NCBI RefSeq assembly: GCF_014898055.3
Contig: NW_023603184.1
Location: 112,148,615-112,212,614 of the forward strand
Direction of reading: 5' to 3'
Source: Talpa occidentalis
Taxonomy: Eukaryota > Chordata > Mammalia > Eulipotyphla > Talpidae
DNA length: 64,000 nt
Shown here in pieces: positions 40,799-53,788 of the stretch; position 1 is the stretch's first letter; every line of letters starts with the position of its first letter. The notes under the pieces were generated by a model. It saw only the letters and a list, made by a program, of their open reading frames with translations. It was not told the origin of the DNA and ran no database searches. Both the position numbers and the translations under genes were made by a program.

Positions 40799-43700
40799 TT
40801 CTAATAGTAAAAACATGATAATGAAATAAAAACAAATGTGCCTGTATGAAAGAAAACCAAATTCTCAAATGCAAAACAAACAGAAAAAATATTCCTTAAT
40901 TTGAAAGAATAGCTAAAAGAATTGGGAAAATCCTAGGAAAGTCTCACTCAAGCCTTCTCAAGTTTTTGGTGGCATTCTGTTAAATGCATCTGCTTTCTAA
41001 ACAAGGACACACCACACTTTTCATGTTTTTGTGTTGGCTGCTCCAAAAACATTTGTTTTATTGACTTTTGTATATTAGGGTCAGATTAATAGTCATCAAA
41101 CTGTGCCAAATTTTCATAAATTATACCTTCTGAATATTACAAAATTATACATTTTTAAAAGTGATGTCCAAATGCAGAATTTACCACCAATGAATATAGT
41201 TACACTGTCCATAGTCTTAAAGAAAAAAGGGAGCATATACACACAAACACACCATGTATAGTGGCAAATGTCAATAGCAAAATTATGAATAATATTGTCT
41301 TGGTGATAGGTTACATACAAATCGTTGCTCAAATTTAATATTACATCAGACCTCAAAATTTAAGTAAATAATCTATTTTAAGAAGAAAGCATAAAGAAGA
41401 GATACTTAATAGAGCAGGATCAAGAGATCAATATTTTTATTTGAACAATCAACCAAATGATGTGGTGATTCTTATATGTGTTTGAGTGTTCCAAAAGTTT
41501 TACAAGCAGGTCAGGATTCCCCATAATTGATTGACAAAAGTAGCTAAAGTAATGCTGGCTTATTGATCTTTTGTCATTATCAGTAGATTAAAGCAGTTTT
41601 GACCCTCACTTTATTCAGCTGTGCTTTCATGTGCTGTTGATTAAAAATAATATAAGAATGATTGCACAAAGTTAATGCACTTAATGCCAATGAGTTGCAA
41701 ATTCCAGAATGCTTAAGTTGGTAAATTTTATATTATGTATATTTGACTATAATAAAAAATAGACCTAAAGTACTGTATAGTCTAGCTGTACAGACAATGC
41801 TTCCAGCATTCTGTAAAAGTCTCTCATCTCACTTTGGTGCAAATACAGAGTTAACTATGTAAATCCCAGTATTTCTATGAAAATGTACATGCATGTGTGC
41901 ATGTGAGGGATGTAGTAAGTCTGTTTTATCTTCTAAGAGCACCAGCAATGAATAAAAAAGACTGAGCTCATGTGCCAACTTGGATTATATACAATCTGGA
42001 GAAAACACACACACTTTCATACGTTATTGAATTATTCATAATATAGGTTTCAGGTTGTGACTAAAAGATGGGACTCCATCTGTAGTGTTCTAACTTCTAA
42101 AATACTGTAGTAGATTTTTTTTCCTTCTTTAAGGGATTACTGTACCTTTTCTTCCTAATCCTCCATCTGAACACCTATTTCCTATTTATTTTAATTATGC
42201 AACATTCTTTGTAAAATGTTGGATATCATTTGCAATTGATTTCTCTATAGTATTGACATTTATAACTAGGAAATATAACAGCTGAATTAATTAATGATAA
42301 GTAATGCTGCATTACAAAGTTTGAAAAATCTATCACTTTGGTGAATTGGGGTGGGTGGATGGCATGCAAACTGCTTTTGCATATTGAGTTTCAATATTAT
42401 ATTACAGGATCACGTGATCATCCCATCTGTGTCAGGAATGTTCTCCTATTGCTTCTGATCTTTAAAACAAGCAGGATACTTTAATTATACTAAAAAGGCA
42501 CTCATGGTATTATCAGAACAACTCAGTCTTTCAGATGTCTGAATATAATTCAGGAGCACCCAAATGAAAGGATCAGCTAATGGGGGTGGGGGGACAGACA
42601 GAATAATAGACATGTTTGTTTTTTTTTTCCCTCTACTAAGAATCAATTCCAATGATACAATGTGAGGAATATAATTTTAAAATTGACATTTTATTAAAAA
42701 CTTAGATTATCAAACACCATTAAGCACTTTATTATTCCTTTCCTAGTTTTCTTTTTCCACACACACTCACAAAAACTGTGTGTTAATATTCATTGGAAAA
42801 GTCACCTTGGAACTTCAACATTATTATGTATTATTTTTCATTTAGAGTTATAAAGAGCAAATAGATCTTAGTCTGCATTATCCAAATAATCTGGAAAAAT
42901 GGCTTACTGCTTTTCAACATGAATAACTTATTTTGTAAAATGAAAAAAATTGAAGACTGACAGATGAAGAGATAGCTAAATATGTAAAAAGGTAGTTTTA
43001 GGGTAAACACATTTTTTTAAATCTAGTTTAGCTTTTTATAGCTAGAGGTAAATGAACTAAACTAATTTACATTATTTTATTTCACTTTTATCAATTAGTA
43101 ATATATTATTTCATCAATTTATTATAAGCCATATTGTTGGTATTTATCATTAAAATTATTCCTAGGGATGAAATTATATAAAAATTTAAAGCCTATTTAA
43201 ATTTTTATGAAGCTAAACATTATCAACAGACAACCTAACAATGAGGGATTTTTAATATAAAATAAAGCATATTTTCCACTCATTTTGCTTATAATTTCCT
43301 AGTATAGGTTGTACTTTGCAGTTCATTTCCAGTGTTATATTTCCAGCATTGTGGATGGAACAAGTGAACATGTTCATTTAATAAATTTTTATATGTTTGA
43401 CCTGTAGAGTGAATAAAAACTATTGAGAGAATTCTGGAATTTTTTAAGCTATTTTGATTCCCGAGTATAAGTTTGAATCCACAGTTTCATCCTAAAATTT
43501 AATCAGTTTGGAAAACAGCTGAATACACTACACCATAAATATTTATTTGTACATATGAATCATGTAGAAATACCATACTTCCAATGTTAAGAATATGTAC
43601 TCAGAAGAAGCAATTATGTTTATCTAATCACACTGTCTCTTGACAGTTTTTTTGTAATGGTCATAAATCCAGAAATGATACCTTTAACTGAAAATGAGAG

Positions 43701-45879
43701 CATAGCCTCTGTCCTCTATATCTGATTACCAAAAGGTCATGTTTTAAACATATGCACAATGTAGAATCAAACAAGTATTGTGTATTAAAAGCATGTTGAT
43801 AAGATGGACTTAAAATACTAGTAGTTGTTTTTAACCTTTCCTTCAAATGGTAATTTATGCCAATGATCTGTTGACTGTTGTAAAAATTGAGATGTATGCC
43901 AGCAGAAAAACAAAACATTCAAAACATTTATCTGTATATTATGTGGCACCAAGAAAGGAAAATTAAAACCCATTAATAATACATGCACCAAAACATAAAA
44001 TTATAGTATCTTTGATAGATCTCCACATGAAATTTCTCCTGAAGTCTAATTTAACCCCAACTATAATGAACAAGCATATGGTTACACAAAACACATTTTA
44101 AGATAGTGCTTAATACAAGTAATCTAATCTGATATAATACTAGTAGCAGAGAAGAATAAATAGTATATTCATTAATTATGCACTGTTTACCATTTCATTT
44201 ATTACTCTGATCTTTAGTATAATATCTTGACTACTTTTGTTAGGACATGAAAATGGATCACAATACAATTGAATTTAAATACTATATCAAAATTTATTTC
44301 TGTCTTTTCCAAAAAGAAAAATAATATGTTGACTTTTTGTTATTTGAAATTAAGATTAATTTGTATTGTATTATAATCACATACCTCTCTAATTGATTTA
44401 CTTTTGAGAAACTAGATTATCCTGCTTGCATAGTGTTTGAAAGTGGCAACATAGCAGATTATGTGGACTGAGCCATAAAAAAAAAAAAATTCCTGATTTT
44501 ATCCCATATTTTCATGTACATTATTCCTTTAGTATTTGAGGAAGGTAGCTCTTTTTACTTCTGAAAGGATGTTGTAAAAAAATGTATCTAGATCAATGAA
44601 ATGGAATGCAAAAAGAAAACAAAATCTAAAAAATAGTTACTCCAGTAAATGTAATTAAATTTTACTTTAAATTATAGCAGTTGTGTTTTAAATTTTGAAA
44701 CAGAAATCAATAAGAATATGTCAAAATCTAGCTAGAATGTGTTATTTTTTTATCTTGTTTGGTAGGAATATATTGAATTACTCTAGAAAATGCAGGAAAA
44801 ATAGTTGAGTAAGCATGCTAAATAATTTGTGAAAAAAAAATGGTCTATAATTTCAAATAAGCAAGAAAGAATAATCACATAAGAGGTGTTTAGATAGGTA
44901 GATAGCTAGACAGGGGGATAGACAGATGTGATAAAGCAATGGAAGGCAAGAAAGAAATCATGAAACAAGCATATACTTGATTCAATCAAGTTACTACAGC
45001 ACTATAAATAGGAATGTAGCAATACACAGAAATATATTAGGTCTTTTTCTGACAGTCCAGAAAGCCAAACTCTACCAGGAAAATGTATTCTCACAAAGGA
45101 CTTTATTCAAGGTGACCACCTATGTAGTAGGGATAATTAACATCCTGAAAACTGGCTCCTTGAATGGTGGGGGTGCTATGACTATAAAAGGGGAGTGAAG
45201 AGGGGTGTGAGGGAGTATAGGATGTGAAGAAACTGGGGAGCTTTGAATTTCCATGACCTAGTAGTAAATTGTTGTCTAGGTAGCATAGTCAAGGTGTTTG
45301 ACTTTCTCAGCAGGGAGTGTTTATTCAGAGCTATCAAGTGATAATGATCAGGAGATGTTTATTTTTGTTGTGACTAGCATCCTCAAAGGAGCATAAAAAA
45401 ATTTTGTTAGAGATGTGACACAATCAGTTTTCCAAGTTCCCAGGAATGCAGTTGCAGAAAATGCAATAGTTGTTCATTAAAGATTTTTCACAGAAAGGGG
45501 CTAGAGTAAAAAGACAACAAAGGGTGGTTAGAGTTTAATTCTAATTAGTTTTTATGTTTACTCTAGGGGAGTTTTTGGTTACAAAAAGGAGGGCATCTGG
45601 TTACAACATTAATTGAAAATTAACTTATAAAAAACAGTTTTAATTTTAAAAATGTACAATGTGTATTAGAGTCACACCTAAAATAATATGAGTGAAAATA
45701 TTGGAAACAGAGGAAAGAAAAGAATACAGTAGACAAACAACCAAAAGTAACTCATATAACTCTATACTTATAGGAAATACTGTTGTAGTCAGTATTACTA
45801 ATAGTGGAAGTAGTTCATCTAACATGTAGTCACATATAACTGACAAAATCATAGAAACTGATGAACCTGATTTGTATGA
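40799..45879. other. Intron 1, nothing recognised
   Basis: About 5 kb of AT-rich intron without SINEs or clear L1. Contains the palindromic E-box at 42408 and a degenerate GATA-type tract near 44893-44925. Frames 43918-43661 (minus) and 44977-45198 (plus) have no domain. Confidence 0.55.
42408..42419. promoter_or_regulatory. Palindromic E-box GATCACGTGATC
   Basis: A perfect 12-bp palindrome with the core TCACGTGA, the type bound by MITF/TFE and USF proteins. It is a single site in intron DNA. Function is inferred from the motif alone and chance occurrence is quite possible. Confidence 0.3.
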
Positions 45880-46417
45880 AATTTCTTCTCTTAACTTTTT
45901 CAGGAATCTCTTTATGATTTTTTCCTAATGATTGCACCATTTTACATTCTTACCAACGCTAAATAAATGTTCCATTTTCTTCACGTGTTCTCCACCGTTT
46001 GTTGTTTCTTGTCTTGTTGATAATTGCCATTCTCACGGGTATAAGTGATATTTTATTGTGGTTTGCTTTGCATTTCCTTAGTAATAAGAGAGGATGTTCA
46101 TCTTTCCATGTGTCACTTTTATATCTTTTTTGGAAAAGTGTCGACTCAGATTCTTTGTTCTTTTTTCAATTGTTTAATCTTACTCTATTTTTTTGTATTA
46201 ACTCCTTGTTAGATATATGACTTGCAAATATCTTCCAAATTTGTATAGGTTCTTGTCTTCTTCCTATTTTCACTTACTTTCTTTTGAATTAGAAGAGTTG
46301 TGATTTTTCTTTTTATATCATTGGTTTCCTAATTATTTACAAGTTGTATATTTTTGTTTTTATTATTTGGCATTTTTTCTAGGCACATTAGACAATAGTT
46401 TACTTTACATATCCAAT
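45880..46417 (-). mobile_element. Old LINE-1 ORF2 3' fragment (reverse)
   Basis: Reverse-complement L1 sequence (TTGCACCATTTTACATTCTTACC-type motif near 45936, GATAATTGCCATTCTCACGG near 46019, AACTCCTTGTTAGATATATG near 46200) in a divergent form. It is older than the adjoining L1 and was probably the target of its insertion. Confidence 0.75.
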
Positions 46418-46430
46418 TAGTTAATGGCTT

Positions 46431-48065
46431 ATTTTAAAATATTTTATTTTATATAATTCTTACATCATTTTTCATCTTTGTACAATGTATGCATTTTCAT
46501 TTTGGTTATATTCCCCATACAATTGCACCTCCCCCTTTATTTTGACTCTAGTTCTTCCTCTCCCTGCCCCTTGCTAATCCCCTTCCCCCCACAGTGTGTC
46601 TCTGATTTATAGTTGCTTGTTGATTTTGATTATTACTTTGCATTGATTAATGTTTTTCCTGGACTCTTATTTAGGTTTTCTAAATTCCTGCTATGAGTGA
46701 CACCATCCGGTATTTTTCTTTTTCTTTCTGACTTATTTTGCTGAGCATGATCCCTTCTAGCTCCATCCATGTTGCTGCAAACTGCATGTGTTTATCTTTT
46801 TCATTGCTGAGTAACATTCCATTGTGTATATGTACCACATCTGCTTGATCCAGTCATCTATTTTTGGGCATTTGGGTTGTTTCCATATATTAGCTATTGT
46901 AAATAGTGCTGCTATAAACATAGGTGTGCAGGTGCCCTTTGGAATTACTGTTTCTGTGTCATTTGGGTAAATACCTAGGAGTGGAATTGCTGGATCATAT
47001 GGAAGCTCTATGTTTAGTAGGTCCAGAAATCTCCACACAGCTCTCCATAGTGGTTGGACTAGTTTGCACTCGCGCCAGCAGTGCAAGAGAGTTCCTTTTT
47101 CTCCACAACCTCACCAACATTTATTATTACTAGTTTTTTTTAATATGTGCCATTCTCACTGGTGTAAAATGGTATCTCATTGTAGTTTTGATTTGCACTT
47201 CCCTGATTACAAGTGATGTTGACCATTTTTTCATATGCCTGTTGGCCATTTGCATTTCCTCTTCAGAGAAGTTTCTTTTTAGCTCTCTGCCCATTTTTTG
47301 ACTGGATTATTTTCTTTGTTTCTGTTGAGTCTCATCAGCACTTTGTAGATTTTTGTGATCAGTCCTTTATCATTAGTGTTGTGTGCAAAAATGTTCTCCC
47401 AGTCGTGGGGTTTCTCTTTGTTTTGGTTATTGTCTCTTTTGCTGTGCAGAAGCTCTTTTAATTTGATGTAGTCCCAGCTGTTTATCTTTGCCTTCACTAT
47501 CACTGCTTTGGGTGATGTGTCTTTAAAGATGTCTTTGATGTGCATGTCATGTAGTCTTTCGCCTATATTTCCTTCGATGTATTTTATGGTTTCAGGTCTT
47601 ATGTCTAGTTCTTTAATCCATTTTGAGTTTGTTTTTGTGCATGGTGTGAGGTAGTAGTCGAGCTTTATTCTTTTGCATGTAGCGACCCAGTTTTCCCAGC
47701 ACCATTTATTGAACGAACTTTCTCTGCTCCAGTGCATATTCTTTGCTCCTTTGTCAAATATTAGTTGATCATAAATCTGTGGGTTTATTTCTGGATTTTC
47801 TATTCGATTCCATTGGTCTGTGTGTCTGTTCTTGTTCCAATACCAGGCAGTTTTGATGATTGTGGCTTTGTAGTATAGTTTGAAGTTTAGGAGTATGATG
47901 CCTCCATTCCCTTCTTTTTTTTTTTTCAGGAGAGCATTGGCTATGCGGGGTTTTTGGTGATTCCATATGAATTTCATCAATAATTGTTCTATTTCTTTGA
48001 AGAATGTCATTGAATTTTTTATTGGAATAGCATTGAATCTGTATATTGATTTTGGTAGGATGGCC
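46431..48065 (-). mobile_element. LINE-1, 5'-truncated, 1.6 kb, with 13-bp TSD, antisense to ZNF804A
   Basis: The reverse-complement frame 48010-47282 encodes the C-terminal third of L1 ORF2 (IEQLLMKFIWNHQKPRIA near its start, [20 protein letters not shown] near its end). A second open piece ending near 46757 carries LPYDPAIPLLGIYPND, CTPMFIAALFTIAN and the WIKQMWYIYTMECYSAMKK motif. The frame is broken by at least one stop (TAA, minus strand, 47281-47279) and cannot encode an active enzyme. The 3' UTR and A-rich end lie at 46431-46750. A perfect duplication TAGTTAATGGCTT lies at 46418-46430 and 48066-48078. The 5' truncation is inside ORF2. Confidence 0.93.
47279..48010 (-). pseudogene. L1 ORF2 C-terminal remnant (243 codons open)
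   Basis: This is the longest open frame in the window with recognisable homology. It corresponds to L1 ORF2 after the reverse transcriptase domain. It has no real start codon of its own, being part of a truncated ORF2, and ends in a premature stop. The cysteine-rich C-terminal part follows further down in a broken reading. Confidence 0.9.
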
Positions 48066-48303
48066 TAGTTAATGGCTTTTATCGATCTCAAGAAATGAAA
48101 GGATTTTAGAATTATTTAAATTTGTTCTCAAGCCTCCATCCTGGTCTCGTTCATTATCTGTTAAGTTCTAGCTGGTCCTATTAGACATGATTACTCTTTA
48201 TAGAAAGAATGATATTTAAATTATAGACCTATTTTCCCATATATTAACCCAAAAGTCCTTACATTTAATGGATTTAGCTGTAGCCAGTTTTTTTTCAATT
48301 CTT

Positions 48304-48570
48304 TTTTCCCCAAAGGTTTGTTTACATGCATATAAGAGATGGGGTACAGGCCAGAGATGCAGGGGGTGAGAGGATTCACCAGAGACAGAGTGGGGTACAG
48401 AATAGGTAGACTGACTGAAATACACTGCTGAGGGGAACAGCAGGCAAGGCAGGAGAGGTCTGCCTCGCCATGTGGGTTGCTCCCTGGCCAGCGGGGATTG
48501 AACTTGTGCTGCAGAAGCTGCAGATTGCTTCATAGTGCAGTGCTTAACCCCTTGCACCACCGGGGAGGCC
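48304..48570 (-). mobile_element. tRNA-derived SINE (subfamily B) with TSD
   Basis: A reverse-oriented copy. A perfect 13-bp duplication TTTTTCAATTCTT lies at 48291-48303 and 48571-48583. The tail is decayed (CCCCAAAGGTTTGTTTACATG), suggesting an older insertion. Confidence 0.9.
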
Positions 48571-48899
48571 TTTTTCAATTCTTGAAATAAACTTCTTCAA
48601 ATTTGCTTTAATGAGTACCTTTTTGTGATTCAGTAGTATTTCCCCCATTTTTATATAATGATATATTTCTAGCATTTATATGAATACATTTGCTATGTAA
48701 AGTTTTATTGATTAAAAGTTATTTATCACACCTCAGTAATGATATTTCTGCAGTCTCCTCTAACTCTGTTGTTCCTTGTGACAGACCATTAACTAGTTTA
48801 ATTATTTTTCCTTTGAAGCAGCTTTTCCTTACTTTATTGACTTTTCTTAGCATCTTCTTTCCCCCTGTTATTTCATTTTCATAGATCTGGGTATAGATT

Positions 48900-49388
48900 C
48901 CTCATTAATTATTGTTATTAGGGATGAATAAGTTCTGAGATCTGGGTAATATATTTCAAAATTCCTGAAAAACAAAAGCGATAATCTCTTTGAATATTGC
49001 TTGTCACCCTTCTACTTGTTTCTTCCCAGAGATCTGTTAGGTTGTATTTCAAGTCTTCTCACTATTTCCTCCATATAATGTAATAAATATCTCTTTATAT
49101 CTCAGAGCAGAAATATGAATTATTTTCTTGAGTCACTTTTCCAGTTTGCTGATTCTTTTGTTGGTTATATCTAAACTGCTATTTTATTTTACACTAAAGA
49201 AAATAGTATAACTTAAAGATGTAGAAATTTCATTTGTTTCCTTTCCATTTTTTCCTTTTTTTCATTTAAAATATGTATATATTTTTATTTTAATTAACCC
49301 TGTTTCTCAGACTTAAAACAGTTGAAATCTTTATATGTCTATTTTGACTATTAATTATAGTAGTTTGATACAATATGTCTAAACACAT

Positions 49389-49456
<68 letters not shown>

Positions 49457-49700
49457 AAAGACAATGTTTATGAAGGTTTTTTCCTTTCTGCGTTGATTTG
49501 TTTCATTTTCCAATGATATACTAATTAATTTTTAAATCCATTTATGGACATTCCATATGTCCTGGGTTGTTGAGGTTATTATGTTTCTGACTTCCTTGGG
49601 CAAATTTAAATTGTTTATTCAAATAATTTTGAAACTTGAGCTGAAAAGTAAAATTTGACACATTTGGAAAATTAAAGTTTCAAATGATATAAGTAGTTTT
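48900..49700 (-). mobile_element. Possible old LINE-1/HAL1-type fragment
   Basis: Pieces such as CAGAGATCTGTTAGGTTGTA, TTTTCCAGTTTGCTGATTC and TTTTGTTGGTTATATCTAAA resemble the reverse complement of the ORF1/5' region of old L1/HAL1 elements. A compound (TG)n(AG)n microsatellite lies inside it. Similarity is from memory and boundaries are uncertain. Confidence 0.35.
49390..49452 (+). repeat. Compound (TG)15-(AG)15 microsatellite
   Basis: About 15 TG units (to 49419), TATGAC, then about 15 AG units to 49452. Adjacent alternating and purine tracts are likely hypervariable. Confidence 0.95.
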
Positions 49701-51247
49701 GTCTTTTTTCCCTGATTAATATTAAGACAGAGACCAAATATAACCCAGATTGTCACCATCATTAGCAGAGGCAGTTTGGGAGTGGTTGGGAAAGAATACT
49801 GTATTTTTTGTCCTCCCTTATTCTATTTGTTTTAAACCATAAGTTTCAGTTCTATTGGAAATTTCTTGCTAATTTACACCCTTGCATGCAATGTGTTATA
49901 GTTCCTTTCTTGCATAATATGTACAATGTCAAATCTGTTGTTCAAGATCTTGTATTTTGCAGAAGTACAATGAAAACGCTGGTAATTGATTACTCACGAG
50001 GTTTCTCATTACTAATATTTTGAGATCTCCAATCACTTTTGGTTAGTGGTAACTTATCAATAAATTTAGAATAAATTTCTAATATTTAAAAATTTTTATG
50101 TAGTGATTTGATTAATATTAACTACTGTTTTCTAATCAGTAGAAAATGCAATATTAAAATTTAATACATTTTCTTGAAAAATTATTTTTTCTTTAAAAAT
50201 GATAGAGTAATTTTTGAATTTTCTGTCCCCCAGTAAAGAGGTACATATAAATTTGGATAAAGAATTTAAGCACTGACTTTTGAAAATTTGGGCCTACATT
50301 TTATTCTTTTTACTGATCACTATGGCAACAAGTTTCTTACAAAATCTAGAAATATAAGTAGAACTCAGAATAATCATTAAAATTGTCCAAAAAAGTACTT
50401 TGGCAACTAAATTGTGAAGAATAAAATAAATGGCAAAATCAAGAAAATTAATCACATACTAGATTATATATTTTTCACTAAATATTTTTCTTATTGAATC
50501 ATATGTTTAATTTCTGGAAAAAATTAAAGGGAAATTTATATTTTTTTTCCAATAAATAACATAATTTAAATTAAGTTTTATAATGTCATTTAAATATTTA
50601 AATTAACAGTTTTATAATCTATAATATGAAGGACCTCACAAGAAATTTTCAGAAGTAACAATTAAAAATATTTAATAAATGTGTAGTATTAACATTTGAG
50701 CAAACCTGGAAAAATATATATGCTTGGGGTATCATTATGTAAATGTTAACACATCAATTACTAAAATGCTAATATAACCTTTAAAGTCATATATGAAAAT
50801 ATATGTGGCAACCTGAACAATTATACAGTATTTCTAGTACAATATTAAGGAGAAATGCCTTGTTTAAAATGCAAAGTATACTTGCATGTGAACTTCAAGG
50901 AAAAAGTAAAACTATTTATGGTGGCATGGTGAAATTGCATATTCTTTTAAATTACACTTAATGTATTATAATTCTCTTCTTATAGTGAAAATAACTTTGA
51001 TATGTTATGTCTAACTGAAGATAAGATTAAGATATTATTTATTAAAATATAAATTTACCAACTAGAATTGTAAGTGTTCTAAATTGGGTAGTATACATAT
51101 TTGTATGATGATGCATATGATTTGATATATGCACCAGTTCTTCTATTTGGGTCCTTCTCATGCTGATGGAGCAATCAAATTAACATCACAGAGATTAATA
51201 GGAAAAAAGAACAAATTTAATCACATACACAAGGAGAATCTCCATGC
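49701..51247. other. Intron 1, nothing recognised
   Basis: AT-rich, no repeats with boundaries, no coding homology. Confidence 0.55.
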
Positions 51248-51258
51248 ATGTAGAATCT

Positions 51259-51532
51259 GTTTTTAAAAAAGATTTATTTATTTATTTATACAGGAACTGG
51301 GGTACAGGCCAGATTCATGGGAGGGTGAGAGGATTCACCAGAGTCAGAGTGGGGAACAGAACAGGCAGACTGATGAAATACACTGCTGAGGGGAGCAGTG
51401 GGCGAGACAGGAGAGGTCTGCCATGCCATGTGGGACCCACCCCAGCCGGCCGGCATCAAATCAGAGCTGCAGAGGCTGCAGACAACTTCATAGTGCTGCG
51501 CTCAACCACCTGCACCACCATGGGAAGCCTTT
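51259..51532 (-). mobile_element. tRNA-derived SINE (subfamily B) with TSD
   Basis: A reverse-oriented copy with a TTTAAAAAAGATTTATTTATT tail region on the + strand. The flanking duplication ATGTAGAATCT (51248-51258) / ATGTAGATTCT (51533-51543) has one mismatch. Confidence 0.9.
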
Positions 51533-51543
51533 ATGTAGATTCT

Positions 51544-52304
51544 AGAGTAAGTAAATGAGCAAAATGTAATATATCTGTATCTATAGATAGATAGGTAAAT
51601 AGAGAGATAAAGAGGTATCTTGAGCAACAGAATGGAGTAGTGGCCTGGACCTTCAAGGAGAAAGGAGGTTGACTCATATGATGAGATGGTGCCTCCTATG
51701 ACAAGGAATAAATGCTCTGCATTTACATATTTGCCTTTTAATCTAGATCAGTTTCTCAAATAGACAGATTATTTCTGGTAAAAATCTTAATCCTACCTAA
51801 TTTATTTTTCGAAGTAGGTAGAGGGGTGATAAAAGGTTTCTTGTGAGCCTGTAGGGTCACAATTGACTATCCCCAAATAGTCTGTATGCTCTAATGATGT
51901 GTTTTGGGGAGGGCCTGTTCTGGGTATCTTGAGGAGCTATCCCCAAAGAATTCTATCCCTAAAGAATGTGTGGTCTTCAGGCTAACTCATAAAATCACAT
52001 AATCCAAAATTAAAAGTTCAGGGAGATTTTCTTGTATTAATAAACTAATGTGTGAAAACTTTATAATAAAATAGATCACCAAAATGAATAAATTGAGGAT
52101 ATTGAGGATTGTTCAGTGAGGAAATAATATTAAAAAGTTGCCATACAGATGTGCAACATATACCCAAAATGCAATTGCAATTTTATGTACCATTGAAAGA
52201 GAAGATATATTGGTGTTAATCATAATTACTATTAAACTAATATGCATTTTAGCAAAAGCTTCAATATCAAAATAATAAATATTAGAAATAAATTTTAAGT
52301 TTTT
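51544..52304. other. Intron 1, nothing recognised
   Basis: Between two SINEs. Contains only a short GATA-like tract near 51579-51610. Confidence 0.55.
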
Positions 52305-52352
52305 TATTTATTTTTATTTTAATCTTTTTTTAATTTATTTTTATTTTAATCT
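52305..52352 (+). repeat. Tandem duplication of a T-rich unit
   Basis: ATTTATTTTTATTTTAATCT is present twice about 26 bp apart, separated by a T run. It lies just before about 300 bp of sequence I cannot classify (52353-52700). Confidence 0.75.
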
Positions 52353-52732
52353 GTTTATTGATAACAGTTGTATTGAGTATTCCAAAGTTACTTGTTTTAC
52401 TTAGATATCAAGTGCCATTTCTGAATGTGTGTGCGTTCATTGGTCATGAGAGGGCATGTAGTATACTTTTTCCAGTTAACTGAGTATTTGCGATGTTTCT
52501 GAAGTTATCGTGGGTGCTGTGGTTAAAGGATAAATTATCTCTTAAGGGAGAAAGCAGCCACAAAATAGGAATAGATCATATACTTGATCTGACATCAATA
52601 TATTGAAAATAAGTGTTCAATCAAACTCTAGCAAAAATAATGATAGAAAAGCAGTATTGGTCTTCCAGTATCCAATGTAGTCTTTTTAAAGTCCATTCTT
52701 TAACCATTAGGGGATTAAAACCTGTCACTTTT

Positions 52733-52982
52733 TTTTTTTTTAAGATTTATTTATTTATAGAAGAACTGGGTGGGCCAGCATGGAAGGATGAGAGAATTCA
52801 CCAGAGATAGAGACGGGAGCAGAACAGGCAGACTGATGAAATACACTGCTGAGGGGAGCAGTGGGCACTACAGGAGAGGTCTGTTGTACCTTGTGGGTAT
52901 CTCCCTGGGAAAGGAACCCATGTTGCAGAGGCTGTGGACAGCTTCACAGCGCTACGCTCAACCTGCTGCACCAGGGAGGCCC
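52733..52982 (-). mobile_element. tRNA-derived SINE with TSD
   Basis: A reverse-oriented copy. The flanks AAAACCTGTCACTTTT (52717-52732) and AAAGCCTATCACTTTT (52983-52998) are a 16-bp duplication with two mismatches. It lies about 0.8 kb from a copy in the opposite orientation. Confidence 0.9.
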
Positions 52983-53084
52983 AAAGCCTATCACTTTTAT
53001 CTGTTGTGCTAAAATCCAAGTGATAAGGACTAGTATGTTACATTTCTGCTTTTCCTAGGTTTATACACTTTAATAGCTCGACAA

Positions 53085-53210
53085 TGTCCTTGAGATAATT
53101 TATTCAACATCTATTCAAAAATTTGAATACTGAGGTCCAGAGAGACTATGATCTATCCTAGGTGATTACTATTAAATCACAGAATGAGGAATAAGTAACT
53201 CCTCCATTCT
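53085..53210 (+). repeat. Possible MIR fragment
   Basis: ACTGAGGTCCAGAGAGACTA, then ATCTATCCTAGGTGATTACT and AAATCACAGAATGAGGAATA match the MIR core order (CTGAGGCACAGAGAGGTTAAG... AAGGTCACACAGC...). Decayed. Confidence 0.45.
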
Positions 53211-53788
53211 CCATTTTAAAATGGTAAGAAATCTAAGCCAAACACGTACCCTTCTTTCTAAAAACTTCTTGATGGTAAACACTCTCCACTAACTTCTGTC
53301 TTTCTCAAAGAAATATTGTATAAAAATATAAGAAGGCATAACTTCCTTTAAGTCATAAAATGAGGAAGGCTCCATTCTGTAAACTGTGTTATATGTTTTG
53401 TGGTTTCAGATTTAAAAATTTGAGATCCAGTTATTAATATTAAAATTAACTAATAAAATAATTAATTTTAAGTACAACCCTTCACACAGAAAATTTTTTT
53501 CTAAAAGAAAAATCTAAAGATATAAATCCTCATGGTTTAATATACTCATCTATCTCTTCTAATGGAAGCTATGTATCTAATGATTCATTCATCATTTTGA
53601 AAAATATTCTGCCAATGAATTAGACTGCTAAATGCCTAAAGAGCCAAGTAAGTGGTCTAAAGCTATTTTATTAAAATAAAGTACTTTAAAGAGGGACGTG
53701 AGGAAAAGCTATTCAAAATTACCAATAGTTACTGAATATGTATTTGTAAATTTTATTTGTAAATACATCTTTAAAAAGGTAATACATA

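Noticed and set aside
46757..48010. Possible functional reverse-transcriptase gene
   Set aside because: It is a 5'-truncated L1 with a premature stop and broken frame. The reverse transcriptase and endonuclease domains are absent from this copy.
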